From JAFGPF01 sp964500415 (GTDB lineage Bacteria > Chloroflexota > Dehalococcoidia > Dehalococcoidales > RBG-16-60-22), in assembly GCA_964500415.1 (NCBI GenBank), contig CAZCOB010000004.1, positions 23,652 through 87,651 on the forward strand: a stretch of DNA of 64,000 bases, written 5' to 3'. Positions 36,853 to 46,100 of this stretch are shown one piece after another. How positions within the stretch are numbered: position 1 is the first letter of the stretch; each line of letters begins with the position of its first letter. The translations under genes were made by a program, and so were the position numbers. The notes under the pieces were generated by a model, which did not search any database, was not told where the DNA came from, and saw nothing but the letters and a program-made list of their open reading frames with translations.

Positions 36853-37797
36853 CTAAAGGCTGTTCTTGTTGTCCCGATACCAGTCGATTGTCATTCTCAG
36901 CCCGTCCCGGATGTTTGTTTTTGCCTCGAACCCGAACTCACTTTTTGCCCGGCTGACATCCAGCGTGCGTCTGGGCTGCCCGTCCGGCTTCGAGGTATCC
37001 CACTCCAGCTTGCCGTTAAACCCGCTCAGCTCGCAGATTAGCCCAGCCAGCTCCCGGATGGATATCTGAGAGCCAGTGCCGAGGTTCACCGGCGCGCTGC
37101 CATCATACATTTCGGTTGCCAGGACAATTCCTTCGGCGGCGTCATCAACGTAGAGGAACTCACGTGTCGCCCGGCCGGTACCCCATACGGTAATATGCCG
37201 TTCTGCTCTGTCTTTGGCATCGAATACCTTCTTAATCAGCGCCGGAATGACGTGCGAGGATTTCGGGTCGAAGTTGTCCCCCGGTCCGTAGAGGTTAGCC
37301 GGCAACAGGAAGATAGAGTTAAAATCATATTGTTGGCGGTAGGCCTGGGACTGTACCAGCAGCATTTTCTTGGCCAGGCCGTAGGGGGCGTTGGTCTCCT
37401 CGGGGTAGCCGTTCCAGATGTCGTCCTCCCTGAAGGGGATGGGGGTGAACTTGGGGTAAGCGCATACGGTCCCCAGGGCGACAAACTTTTCCAGACCGGC
37501 CAGCCGCCCCTGCTCTATCATCTGTACGCCCATCATCAGGTTTTCGTAGAAAAAACGACCCGGGTTTTCGCTGTTGGCACCGATGCCGCCGACCACCGCC
37601 GCCAGGTGGATAACGATATCGGGTCGTGCATCGCGGTAGAGCCTTTTAACGGCATCGCCGTCCACCAGGTTATAGTCTCTACTTCTTGGAACAAAGATGT
37701 TACGGCAACCTCTCTCCCCCAGCTTTTTCACCACGTACTGCCCCAGGAAACCGGCCCCACCGGTTACCGCTATCCTCTTGTCCCCCAGACGGCTCAC
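36853..37797 (-). CDS. fcl: GDP-L-fucose synthase
   Basis: The 314-residue SDR epimerises and reduces GDP-4-keto-6-deoxymannose to GDP-L-fucose. It has AVTGGAGFLGQYVVKKL, IHLAAVVGGIGANSENPGRF, which is diagnostic for this family, LGTVCAYPKFTPIPF and the catalytic YGLAK (APYGLAKKMLL), then FLYVDDAAEG. Its start overlaps the gmd stop by four bases, the usual gmd-fcl pairing. Confidence 0.94.
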   Translation of the reverse strand: MSRLGDKRIAVTGGAGFLGQYVVKKLGERGCRNIFVPRSRDYNLVDGDAVKRLYRDARPDIVIHLAAVVGGIGANSENPGRFFYENLMMGVQMIEQGRLAGLEKFVALGTVCAYPKFTPIPFREDDIWNGYPEETNAPYGLAKKMLLVQSQAYRQQYDFNSIFLLPANLYGPGDNFDPKSSHVIPALIKKVFDAKDRAERHITVWGTGRATREFLYVDDAAEGIVLATEMYDGSAPVNLGTGSQISIRELAGLICELSGFNGKLEWDTSKPDGQPRRTLDVSRAKSEFGFEAKTNIRDGLRMTIDWYRDNKNSL

Positions 37798-38864
37798 GCG
37801 GTCTCCTCCGTCTTACGGCTGAATACGGCGTGGTCCGGCGTATCAAGGCCACTCTTGAGCAGTACGTCTCTGCCTTCACCGGGCGATTTCAATCCGGCCG
37901 CCTCCAAATCGGTATCGACCATTATCCTGACAAGCTCTTTGAATCTGATTTTCGGCTCCCAGCCAAAAGCCTTCCTGGCCTTGCTCGCATCGGCTATCAG
38001 CTCTTCCACCTCGGTGGGGCGGAAGTACCTCTCATCTATACGAATATGCTCGTTATAGTCGAGGCCGGCATAATCGAAGGCTTCCCGCAGGAATTCCTCC
38101 ACCGAGTGGGTCTCCCCCGTACCGACCACATAATCTTCCGGCTTTTCCTGCTGCAACACTGCCCACATGGCTGCCACGTATTCGGGGGCATAGCCCCAGT
38201 CGCGCTTGGCTTTGAGGTTGCCCAGGTAGAGGTACTGCTGCCGACCGGCCTTGATTTCGGCTATGGCCCGGGTTATTTTCTTGGTGACAAAGGTCTGCCC
38301 CCGCCGGGGTGACTCATGGTTGAACAGTATGCCGTTGCTGGCGAACAGGCCGTAGCCCTCCCGATAATTCACCGCCATCCAGTAGGCATAGACCTTAGCG
38401 ACAGCGTAAGGGCTCCGGGGGTAGAAGGGCATCCGCTCGTTCTGTGGCGGTGGGGCAGCGCCGAACATCTCGCTGCTGGAGGCCTGGTAGTACCTGGCTT
38501 TTACACCGCTTCGCCTGACGGCTTCCAGTATTCTGGTAGTACCCAGCCCGGTAACATCACCGGTGTATTCGGGCATGTCAAAGCTGACGCGAACGTGGCT
38601 CTGGGCTCCAAGGTGGAAAATTTCCTCGGGCTGGATATTGTAGATGACATTGGTCAACTGGCTGGAGTCGGCGAGGTCTCCATAGTGGAGAAACAGCCTG
38701 GCACCCGCCTGGTGGGGGTCGGTATAGAGGTGGTCTATCCGTGAGGTATTGAAGGTGCTGGCGCGGCGGATAAGGCCGTGTACCTCGTACCCTTTAGCCA
38801 GCAGAAGCTCCACCAGGTAGGAGCCGTCCTGGCCAGTGGTGCCTGTAATGAATGCTTTCTTCAT
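37794..38864 (-). CDS. gmd: GDP-mannose 4,6-dehydratase
   Basis: The 356-residue enzyme makes GDP-4-keto-6-deoxymannose. It shows KKAFITGTTGQDGSYLVELL, RRASTFNTSRIDHLY, FHLGAQSHVRVSFD, SSSEMFGAAPPPQNE, the catalytic YAVAK in SPYAVAKVYAYW, and FNHESPRRGQTFVTKKI, all diagnostic for Gmd. It is the first gene of the fucose/STT3 operon. AGAGG lies just before the ATG, and an extended -10 promoter lies about 73 bases upstream of it. Confidence 0.95.
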   Translation of the reverse strand: MKKAFITGTTGQDGSYLVELLLAKGYEVHGLIRRASTFNTSRIDHLYTDPHQAGARLFLHYGDLADSSQLTNVIYNIQPEEIFHLGAQSHVRVSFDMPEYTGDVTGLGTTRILEAVRRSGVKARYYQASSSEMFGAAPPPQNERMPFYPRSPYAVAKVYAYWMAVNYREGYGLFASNGILFNHESPRRGQTFVTKKITRAIAEIKAGRQQYLYLGNLKAKRDWGYAPEYVAAMWAVLQQEKPEDYVVGTGETHSVEEFLREAFDYAGLDYNEHIRIDERYFRPTEVEELIADASKARKAFGWEPKIRFKELVRIMVDTDLEAAGLKSPGEGRDVLLKSGLDTPDHAVFSRKTEETA

Positions 38865-39246
38865 CTTACCTCTCCCGGGATTTTAGTCATAGTCATCGTC
38901 TGATATAATTTCGTCATTATCCTGTTTGATTATCTCATTATACCACATTAGACAGTCGTCACTAGATAGTTAATCTGCTCCCTAAAAACCGGGCTATCCA
39001 TGATGTGAAATTACCGGGGCGGTAAAGTTGGGATGCAGTACCTGAATCGCAAAAGCGGCATGGAATGTTCCCAAGCTAGACGGAAGACTCACGATATCTA
39101 CCACCACGACCGGGCCAAGGAATGGTACGTAATATCATTATGTTACCGAAACGTAAGGCAACCCAGATTCCACTGAGGGGAAAAAATGGATTATATCAAG
39201 TCCGGCATTCTAGCATTTTTATAATAATGGCTTCAGGGCTGTCTTT
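38865..39246. other. Intergenic gap with the gmd promoter
   Basis: The 382-base gap separates the glycan block from the catabolic island. Apart from the extended -10 site at 38937-38942, I see no open frame of note, no RNA gene and no clear terminator hairpin. The 39180-39240 part is AT-rich and lies just after the end of the SnoaL-like gene. Confidence 0.5.
38937..38942 (-). promoter_or_regulatory. Extended -10 promoter of the gmd-fcl-GT2-STT3 operon
   Basis: A perfect TATAAT on the minus strand at 38937-38942 is preceded by TGG, forming an extended -10 (TGNTATAAT). No good -35 lies 16-18 bases upstream, which is usual for this promoter class. The site is 73 bases before the gmd start codon. 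This is a consensus match only. Confidence 0.5.
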
Positions 39247-39924
39247 TTACATGACAGTCTTTCGGCCAGTAACGAGATGAGCGAAATGGAATGGGCAGAT
39301 AAAACCGGATGGGTACTGCGTTTCCTCCGGTCCACCGTCGGGTGACAATTGCGGATTACGCTGGTACGGCCGATTGATGACTTCCGTGGACTGCCTTTCC
39401 GGTTCAACAAAACCAATGGTATAGGGACAGTGGAAGGTCATGCACCAGTGTACTTTAAATAGTTTCCATTTACCATCCTGTTTTATATAGTCGACTTCAT
39501 AGACGCCGTTCATCCAGCCCGGATTGACCTTACTCCCCTCGGCGGGGAACGCGTTGGCTCCGAAGCCGTACCATCTTCCTTTTGCCGTTTTACCATCCGG
39601 GTCTACGTGGACGATGCCGGAGAGCTGCATCACCTGGTGGAGAAATTCCGGGTTTTCTACCCATTTTAATTCAATATTCTTTCTGCCGTGGTGGAAGAAG
39701 TCCCTTATGTTTTCCTTTCCCACGTAGTGGCCAGCGGCCACGAGCAGCGAGGTATCCGGGCCGTCCGCAAAACAATCGATTATATCCTCGGCCATCCAGT
39801 GTTCGAGGTAAAAGCCATAAGCCCTTTGTAGTTTCTTAATCTCCTCGATATCTTCCATGGTCTGAATCCTGGCTTCAAGTTCTTTTATTTTAGTTTCCAG
39901 TCGCTCTACTTGCTCCGTGCTCAT
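39247..39924 (-). CDS. SnoaL-like (NTF2-fold) protein
   Basis: The start is the ATG at 39924 (MSTEQVERLETKI), preceded by CAGGAGG; an upstream ATG at 39978 has no such site. The 225-residue protein begins with a predicted coiled coil (residues 1-30), then IEEIKKLQRAYGFYLEHWM and DCFADGPDTSLLV, the usual beginning of the SnoaL_4 domain, and ends with YIKQDGKWKLFKVHW. These small alpha+beta barrels bind or isomerise organic acids or polyketide-like compounds. It is downstream of two SDR genes on the same strand (134-base gap), so a catabolic role is likely. Substrate unknown. Confidence 0.75.
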   Translation of the reverse strand: MSTEQVERLETKIKELEARIQTMEDIEEIKKLQRAYGFYLEHWMAEDIIDCFADGPDTSLLVAAGHYVGKENIRDFFHHGRKNIELKWVENPEFLHQVMQLSGIVHVDPDGKTAKGRWYGFGANAFPAEGSKVNPGWMNGVYEVDYIKQDGKWKLFKVHWCMTFHCPYTIGFVEPERQSTEVINRPYQRNPQLSPDGGPEETQYPSGFICPFHFAHLVTGRKTVM

Positions 39925-40058
39925 ATCAGCCTCCTGATTCCAGTGTATATAATATCTACTCCCGGCTGCAGATACCACCTTATTTACTCTCTAACAGATT
40001 GGGGGTTAAAACTATCACCCCGACTTTCTGCCACGCTGTGTCATCTGCCTTTTGATAT

Positions 40059-40814
40059 TTACGGCGTTACGCCGCCAGAGACAACGAGAACCTGCCCGAC
40101 GATATCGCTGGCGGCATCGGATACCAGAAACACCACCGCGTTGGCGATATCCTTGGTCGTGGTCAACCTGTTTATAGGGAGAGTCTTGGGAAAATTTTCG
40201 ATGAGTCCGGGAGGCGCGTTCTTGGCGAAACCGGTATCGGCTACGCCGGGCGATACGCAGTTGATATTGATGCCATGGGGCGCCGCTTCCTTGGCGACTC
40301 CCATGGTAAAACCGATAATCCCCGCCTTGGCCGCTGCGTAACCGGAGGTGAACATCCCGCCGTGAATGCCCGCACCGGAGGTTACATTGACAATTTTTCC
40401 GCCTTTCTGCTCAATCATTTGCGGGAGGATGGTTTTAGTGCCGTTCCTGGTGCTCCTGAGATTGACATCAATATCAAAGTCCCAGTCCTTATCGCTCATC
40501 TCCAGGAAGGGCTTAGGCGGGGTGCAGCCACCGGCATTATTTACTAGAATGTCTATCCTGCCGAATTTATCCAGCGCTTCTTTTACCATGCTGTCCCACT
40601 CGGACCCTTTGGTAACGTCAGCTTTGATAGCTACAGATTTACGGCCCAGCTTCCCTACCTCCGCCGCCGTTTTTTCAGCGCCATCAAGGTCGATGTCATT
40701 AACGATGACATCGCACCCTTCTTTCGCCAGCGCCAGGGCTATGGCCTTACCGAAGCCTATCTGGCTACCGGCCCCGGTTACCAGAGCTACTTTACCTAGC
40801 AAACCCAGTTCCAT
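40059..40814 (-). CDS. Short-chain dehydrogenase/reductase
   Basis: The 251-residue classical SDR has ALVTGAGSQIGFGKAIA (NAD(P)-binding loop), NNAGGCTPPKPF, catalytic Tyr-Lys in YAAAKAG with the upstream Ser in NVTSGAGIH, and PGVADTGF. An aspartate after the second strand (NDIDLDGAE) favours NAD over NADP. It is 12 bases downstream of a close paralogue at 40827. Both lie opposite the FAD oxidase operon and probably oxidise or reduce an intermediate of the same unknown pathway. Confidence 0.85.
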   Translation of the reverse strand: MELGLLGKVALVTGAGSQIGFGKAIALALAKEGCDVIVNDIDLDGAEKTAAEVGKLGRKSVAIKADVTKGSEWDSMVKEALDKFGRIDILVNNAGGCTPPKPFLEMSDKDWDFDIDVNLRSTRNGTKTILPQMIEQKGGKIVNVTSGAGIHGGMFTSGYAAAKAGIIGFTMGVAKEAAPHGININCVSPGVADTGFAKNAPPGLIENFPKTLPINRLTTTKDIANAVVFLVSDAASDIVGQVLVVSGGVTP

Positions 40815-40826
40815 GCGTACCCTCCT

Positions 40827-41612
40827 TTAAAACTTGATTATCTTACCCCCATCCACATCGAAGACCTGCCCCACGATGTCGCTGGATACCTCCGAAGCCA
40901 GAAAGGCCACCATATTCCCTATATCCCGGGGCGTGGTCATCCTCCCTACCGGGATGTCCGCGGAGACGGCTTTCAGAAACTCGGGCGGAGTCTCCGCCAT
41001 CTTGAGAACATTGCTGGAACGTAAAAAACCGGTATCGCCCAGACCGGGGCTGACACTATTTACGTTAACGCCCTGACTTATGACCTCCTTCGCCAGCGAT
41101 TTCGTGAAGGCTATCACTCCGGCCTTGGCCGCACTGTAAATACTGGAATTCGCCAGGCCCATGGTTCCCACGCCCGAAGATATGTTGATAATCCAGCCTC
41201 TTTTACGTTCCAGCATCTGCGGCAGGACAGCTTTGGTACAAATCAGTACCGCCCTGAGATTGAGGGCGATATCCGGCTCCCACTCCGCCTCGGTCTTCTC
41301 AACAAACGGCTTCGGTGGAGTGGATGCACCGGCATTATTGACCAGTATGTCTATCCTGCCGAATTTATCCAGTGCTCTTTTTACGGCATCATTTACGTCG
41401 GCGCTTCTGGTTACATCGACCTTAAAGGCCAGTGCCCGGCGTCCCAAAACCTCAATATCTGCCGCCGTTTTTTTTGCTCCTTCAAGGTCTTTATCGATTA
41501 TAATAATATCGCAGCCTTCTTTTGCCAGGACTAATGCTATCCCCTTACCGAAGCCTGTCTGGCTACCAGCTCCGGTTACCAGCGCTACCTTATCTTTCAA
41601 ATCGAGGTCCAT
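40827..41612 (-). CDS. Short-chain dehydrogenase/reductase
   Basis: The 261-residue classical SDR has ALVTGAGSQTGFGKGIA, NNAGASTPPKPF, NISSGVGTMG with the catalytic Ser, and YSAAKAG. It resembles the neighbouring SDR at 40059 closely in its unusual TGAGSQ-GFGK loop, so the two probably arose by duplication. A GAGGAG site precedes its ATG. It begins the minus-strand arm of a divergent pair; 98 bases separate it from the FAD oxidase at 41711. Confidence 0.87.
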   Translation of the reverse strand: MDLDLKDKVALVTGAGSQTGFGKGIALVLAKEGCDIIIIDKDLEGAKKTAADIEVLGRRALAFKVDVTRSADVNDAVKRALDKFGRIDILVNNAGASTPPKPFVEKTEAEWEPDIALNLRAVLICTKAVLPQMLERKRGWIINISSGVGTMGLANSSIYSAAKAGVIAFTKSLAKEVISQGVNVNSVSPGLGDTGFLRSSNVLKMAETPPEFLKAVSADIPVGRMTTPRDIGNMVAFLASEVSSDIVGQVFDVDGGKIIKF

Positions 41613-41655
41613 TGCTATCTCCTCAAATACAATTTGTCATATATTTATGGGAAAG

Positions 41656-41684
41656 TGGCATCCCGCTGTTTAATTAATTATAAT
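41656..41684 (+). promoter_or_regulatory. Promoter of the FAD oxidase operon
   Basis: In the 98-base divergent gap a perfect -10 TATAAT is at 41679-41684 and a weak -35 TGGCAT at 41656-41661, 17 bases apart. The start codon at 41711 follows a GGGAGG ribosome site. The same AT-rich patch could also serve the minus-strand SDR gene. Consensus match only. Confidence 0.45.
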
Positions 41685-41710
41685 ATCTTAATGTATGAAG
41701 GGAGGCAAAT

Positions 41711-43177
41711 ATGATAACGCAAAATCAACTGGTAAAAATAGTCGGCGCCGGCAACGTAAGCTCCGACCCCGAAACACTCGACAAATACTCCCGGGATGCA
41801 AGCTTCGTTAATCCGCTGAGACCCTCCTACGTGGTAAAGCCGAAAAACGCCGACGATATAGAAAAGCTCGTAGCACTGGCCCATAGAGCCGCCGTCCCGC
41901 TGGTGCCGGTAAGCTCGGGGCATCCCCACTTTAAAGGTGACACCGTCCCCGGCGCCGGCGAGGCGATTATCGTTGATTTAAGCAATATGAAGAAAATCAT
42001 CAGAGTCGACCGGTATAACCGGGTGGTCATGTTCGAGCCGGGCGTAACCTTCGGGGAGCTGATACCGGCCGTGGCTAAAGAAGGACTCCGACTCAATATA
42101 CCCCTTCTGCCCCGCAAGTCCAAGTCCGTCGTCGGTAGTATGCTGGAGAGGGAACCGGTGGTCATGCCCAAGTACCACTGGGATATCGCCGACCCCCTGG
42201 CAGATGTCGAGATTATCCTGGGGAACGGCGACAAGTTCCGCACCGGTGCCGCCGCCGGACCGGGCACCCTGGAGGAACAGTGGAAAGTCGGCGGGGCGCA
42301 GAAAGAGGCGGCCGGGCCTTCTTCGGCCTCCTGGTACCGGGTCATCCAGGGCTCCCAGGGGACAATGGGCATCGTTACCTGGGCCTCGGCCAGGTGCGAA
42401 ATACTTCCCAAAATGGAAGAGCCTTTCCTGATTGGCTCAGCGGACTTCGATAAAATCATGGAAATGGTCCACTGGCTGCTCAGGCTGCGGCTGGTCAACG
42501 AGTGCTTCATCCTGAACAGTACTGACCTCGCCACCATAATGGCAGGGGGAAAGCCTGCCGATTACTCCAGGATAAAAGACTCCCTGCCCACCTGGATTCT
42601 CTTCTATAACGTCGCCGGTTACGACTACCTGACGGAGGACCGGGTGAAGGGGCAGGTGCTGGATATTAAAGATTTAGCCCAGCGCTTGGGCGTGGCACCG
42701 GCACAGTCCCTCGGCGATGTCTCGGCCTTCGAGCTGCTCAAGGCCGTGCAGGCACCTCCCGGGGATTTTTACTGGAAGACACCGGCCAACTGGGCCTGCC
42801 ACGAAATATTCTTTATTTCCAATTTCCAGAAAGTAAGCGAATTGATTGACGCCATGCACGATATTGCTGGCGAGGCGGGTTATGCGACCCCGGACATGGG
42901 TGTTTATATACAACCGGTAGTCCAGGGAGTCAACTACCACGTCGAGTTCGACCTGTTTTATGACCCGGCCAACCGCGTCGTTTCCGAACGCATACGGGAA
43001 CTCTCCCTCAATGCCGTGAGGAAGCTGATGGATAAAGGGGCTTTCTTCTCCCGACCCTACGGCGAAAGCGTTGATATCGTGATGAACCGGGACGCCGCCA
43101 CCATGGCCGCCCTGAAGAAGGTGAAGTCGATACTCGACCCCGATAACATCATGAACCCCGGCAAGTTGTGCTTCTAA
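41711..43177 (+). CDS. FAD-binding oxidase/dehydrogenase of the VAO/PCMH fold
   Basis: The 488-residue flavoprotein has the FAD_binding_4 pattern (VKPKNADDIEKLVALAH, VPVSSGHPHFKGDTV, FEPGVTFGEL) and a C-terminal substrate domain that ends SILDPDNIMNPGKLCF, typical of glycolate oxidase and 4-cresol-dehydrogenase relatives. The oxidised substrate is unknown. It is followed by an iron-sulfur CCG protein and a second oxidase of the same fold. This suggests a membrane- or electron-carrier-linked dehydrogenase like GlcDEF rather than an O2-using oxidase. Confidence 0.85.
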   Translation: MITQNQLVKIVGAGNVSSDPETLDKYSRDASFVNPLRPSYVVKPKNADDIEKLVALAHRAAVPLVPVSSGHPHFKGDTVPGAGEAIIVDLSNMKKIIRVDRYNRVVMFEPGVTFGELIPAVAKEGLRLNIPLLPRKSKSVVGSMLEREPVVMPKYHWDIADPLADVEIILGNGDKFRTGAAAGPGTLEEQWKVGGAQKEAAGPSSASWYRVIQGSQGTMGIVTWASARCEILPKMEEPFLIGSADFDKIMEMVHWLLRLRLVNECFILNSTDLATIMAGGKPADYSRIKDSLPTWILFYNVAGYDYLTEDRVKGQVLDIKDLAQRLGVAPAQSLGDVSAFELLKAVQAPPGDFYWKTPANWACHEIFFISNFQKVSELIDAMHDIAGEAGYATPDMGVYIQPVVQGVNYHVEFDLFYDPANRVVSERIRELSLNAVRKLMDKGAFFSRPYGESVDIVMNRDAATMAALKKVKSILDPDNIMNPGKLCF

Positions 43178-43222
43178 AGGATGACCGGGGTTGTTTTTGG
43201 ATTACTATAAGGAGGAAACGAG

Positions 43223-44491
43223 ATGGCGCTGGAAGAATTAAGGAATGAGATGGAAACCTGCCGCAGGTGCTCCGCCTGCAAGTTCATGCCGCTCGAAAAG
43301 GTGGCGGGATATCAGCCCGTTAATGTCTGCCCCAGCATATCCAGGTACAACTTCCACACCTACTCCGCCGGCGGCCGCATGGTCAACGGCGTGGCCCTGC
43401 TGGAGAAGAGAATCGACTTCTCCCCCAAGTTCATGGAGGTTATGTATAACTGCCAGATGTGTGGCGCCTGCGACGTGTCCTGCAAGTACGCCATGGACAT
43501 GGAAGTCATGGAGCCGATTTACGAAACGCGTATTAAGGCCGTCGAGGAAGGCCACACCAACCCGGCCCTGGATAAGGTCGTCACCAGCCTGCGGAAGCAG
43601 GGCACGATGGTGCCGGGAGCCAGAGTCAGGCGCGGCGACTGGGCGGCGGGACTCAACCTGAAGGACTGTACTAAACAAAAGGTGGATGTCGTCTTTCACG
43701 TCGGCTGCCTGACCAGCTACCGCAAAGACATGTGGCAGCAGACAAAAACTATCGTAAAGTTATTACAGAAAGCCGGCGTCGACTTCGGCATCGCCGGTGA
43801 AAACGAGACCTGCTGCGGCGGCCGGGCCTACCAGATGGGCTACAAGGCCGACTTCCTGAACCAGGCTAAAAAGAACATGGCCATGATTAAAAAATCTGGC
43901 GCGAAAACCCTGGTGACCGCCTGCGCCGACGGCTACAACGCCTTCAAGGTACTCTACGATAAGTACGAACTTAAAGGCGACCTCGAAGTGCTGCATATCA
44001 CCGAGTACCTCGCCCGACTTATCAAGGAGGGCAAGCTCAAGCCGAAGAAGAAGGTGGATATCACGGTCACCTATCACGACCCGTGCCATCTCGGCCGACT
44101 GGGAGAGCCCTGGATACACTGGAAAGGCAAAGAAGTACCCGGCCACATACGCATCTTCGAACCGCACAAGGAGTTCCGCCGGGGCACCTACGGCGTTTAC
44201 GAGCCGCCGCGTGACGTTCTTAAGAGCATCCCAAGCCTGAGGCTCGTGGAAATGGCCCGGATTAAAGAGTATGCCTGGTGCTGCGGCGCCGGCGGCGGCG
44301 TCAACGATTCCAACCCCGGCTTTTCACTGTGGACGGCCACGGAGAGAATCAAAGAGGCCGAGGCCACCGGCGCGTCCGTAATAGCCACCGCCTGCCCCTG
44401 GTGTATTAAAAACTTTAATGAAGCGATTAAAGAAGCGGGGAGCAACCTCAAGGTCTATGACGTCATCGAGCTGCTGGAGAAAGCGATTTAA
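43223..44491 (+). CDS. Iron-sulfur protein with CCG domains (GlcF/HdrD-like)
   Basis: The 422-residue protein has N-terminal cysteines at 13, 16, 19 and 36 and a classical CX2CX2CX3C set at 77, 80, 83 and 87, so two [4Fe-4S] clusters are expected. Two CCG domains follow: VGCLTSYR with NETCCGGRAYQ, and HDPCHLGR with WCCGAGGG and CPWC. Such proteins pass electrons from a flavin subunit to quinone or a disulfide. Its place between two FAD oxidase genes suggests it is the electron acceptor of one or both. An AAGGAGG site lies upstream of the ATG. Confidence 0.88.
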   Translation: MALEELRNEMETCRRCSACKFMPLEKVAGYQPVNVCPSISRYNFHTYSAGGRMVNGVALLEKRIDFSPKFMEVMYNCQMCGACDVSCKYAMDMEVMEPIYETRIKAVEEGHTNPALDKVVTSLRKQGTMVPGARVRRGDWAAGLNLKDCTKQKVDVVFHVGCLTSYRKDMWQQTKTIVKLLQKAGVDFGIAGENETCCGGRAYQMGYKADFLNQAKKNMAMIKKSGAKTLVTACADGYNAFKVLYDKYELKGDLEVLHITEYLARLIKEGKLKPKKKVDITVTYHDPCHLGRLGEPWIHWKGKEVPGHIRIFEPHKEFRRGTYGVYEPPRDVLKSIPSLRLVEMARIKEYAWCCGAGGGVNDSNPGFSLWTATERIKEAEATGASVIATACPWCIKNFNEAIKEAGSNLKVYDVIELLEKAI

Positions 44492-44505
44492 GGAGGTCTC
44501 AGAAA

Positions 44506-46065
44506 ATGGCTTTGGCGAGAGATTTTTATAAAGCACTAGAGGATATACTCGGGCCGGAAAACGTTTCCGACGACCCGGTCGTCACGGAGTCATATTCCTT
44601 CCCCATCAGAAAAGCGACCATGCCGGAAAAGGTTTCCTACATGCCCCGGTTCGAAGCCGTAACCCTCCCCGCCAGTACCAGAGAGGTCCAGGCCATCGTC
44701 GGACTCTGCAACAAGCACGGGGTGCAGTACAAGGCATCGAGCACGGGCTGGCTCTACTGCGACCCTGTAGGGCCCAACTGTATCAAGCTCGACCTGCGGC
44801 GGATGAACCGCATCCTGGAAATCAACGAAAAAGGCATGTACGCCGCCGTTGAGCCTTACGTAATCGGGGCCCAGCTCCAGGCCGAGTTGATGAAGCGCGG
44901 GCTGACCTGCAACCAGTGCGGCGCCGGGGCCAACTGCTCCGTTATGCCGCTGGCATCACACGTCGGCCTGGGACATATGAGCCAGAGCGGCAGCTACACG
45001 GAGAGAAACCTGTTGGCCGTGGAATGGGTCACCGGCGACGGCGAAATCGTCAGCCTCGGCTCGCTGGGGTCGCACGGCGAGTGGTTCAGCGGCGACGGCC
45101 CGGGACCTTCTTTGCGCGGTATCATCCGCGGCAATACCACACCACTCGCCGGACTCGGCGTTTTCACCGCCGGAGCCGTCAAGATATACCACTGGCCGGG
45201 GCCGCCGGTTTTCCCGGTGGAAGGCGTCTGCCCCCAGTACCGACACCCGGAGATGCCGCCCAATTTCATGATACGTTACCTGTCCTCTAACGATATCGAA
45301 GATACATTTGAGGCGGTGAGAAGGGCCGGCGAGGCGGAAATCGGCTTCACGTTGATGGGTTTCAACGCCGCCATGATGGCCTCCAACATCGCCACGGATA
45401 ATCAGGAGGACCTGGACTACCTTGAGAAATTCGCGTCCCAGGTACAGGGGCCGGGCTTCCTGCTGATTATCGCCGGAAACTCCGCCAGGGATTTCGCTTA
45501 TAAGAAAGGTGCTCTGGAGCAAATTATGCAAGAGACCGGCGCCATGTCCCTTAAGGACGTCGAGGACCCGGTAATGGGCGCCGGCTTCCTGTGGCGTTTC
45601 ATCAGAATTACCGGCTCTATCCGGGAGACCTCCCGCGCCACGGGGTGGGGCGGCGGCACGGTGGGCGGCTCCGACGTCTTCCCGCTGATGACCAGGTATA
45701 TCCTCCATACCTCCAACCTCAAGCAGGAACTCATCGACAAGGGTCTCATCATGGACGACTTTATTCACCCGTTTATCCAGTCGATTGAACACGGCCATAC
45801 CGGCCACGGCGAAATCCTCATTCGCTATAATCCGGCCGGCCCCGACCATATCATGAAGGTACAGGGGATGATCAGCCGCGAGGCCAACAAGACCGCAATC
45901 GAGGGCCGTTTCGGGGTGCCCCACCACGTCATGAACGATGCCCTCCACGACATGTACGGCCCGCACGTGATGAATTACCATAAACTGCTGAGAAAGATTA
46001 AGAAAACCTTCGACCCCAATACGGCCTCGGAGGCTTCCAACTATATTACGTCTAAAGATGTTTAA
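44506..46065 (+). CDS. FAD-binding oxidase/dehydrogenase of the VAO/PCMH fold
   Basis: The 519-residue protein has the same fold as the product of 41711 but diverges strongly in sequence. The FAD part includes LPASTREVQAIVGLCNKHG, YKASSTGWLY, and VEPYVIGAQLQAEL; the end has KKTFDPNTASEASNY in place of the usual DPxxxxNPGK. A Cys pair, CNQCGAGANC near residue 130, is unusual for the family. The start is 14 bases after the Fe-S gene stop, with an AAGGAGG site. It may be a second catalytic subunit acting on the next intermediate. Confidence 0.8.
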   Translation: MALARDFYKALEDILGPENVSDDPVVTESYSFPIRKATMPEKVSYMPRFEAVTLPASTREVQAIVGLCNKHGVQYKASSTGWLYCDPVGPNCIKLDLRRMNRILEINEKGMYAAVEPYVIGAQLQAELMKRGLTCNQCGAGANCSVMPLASHVGLGHMSQSGSYTERNLLAVEWVTGDGEIVSLGSLGSHGEWFSGDGPGPSLRGIIRGNTTPLAGLGVFTAGAVKIYHWPGPPVFPVEGVCPQYRHPEMPPNFMIRYLSSNDIEDTFEAVRRAGEAEIGFTLMGFNAAMMASNIATDNQEDLDYLEKFASQVQGPGFLLIIAGNSARDFAYKKGALEQIMQETGAMSLKDVEDPVMGAGFLWRFIRITGSIRETSRATGWGGGTVGGSDVFPLMTRYILHTSNLKQELIDKGLIMDDFIHPFIQSIEHGHTGHGEILIRYNPAGPDHIMKVQGMISREANKTAIEGRFGVPHHVMNDALHDMYGPHVMNYHKLLRKIKKTFDPNTASEASNYITSKDV

Positions 46066-46100
46066 AATATATAGTTATACCAGGAAAGGAGATAAGATAG

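Noticed and set aside
44956..45981. 341-codon open frame antisense to the second FAD oxidase gene
   Set aside because: Its composition (many His, Gly, Arg) is that of a mirror frame of a GC-rich gene; it has no ribosome site or recognisable motif, and the sense gene is clearly a flavoprotein.
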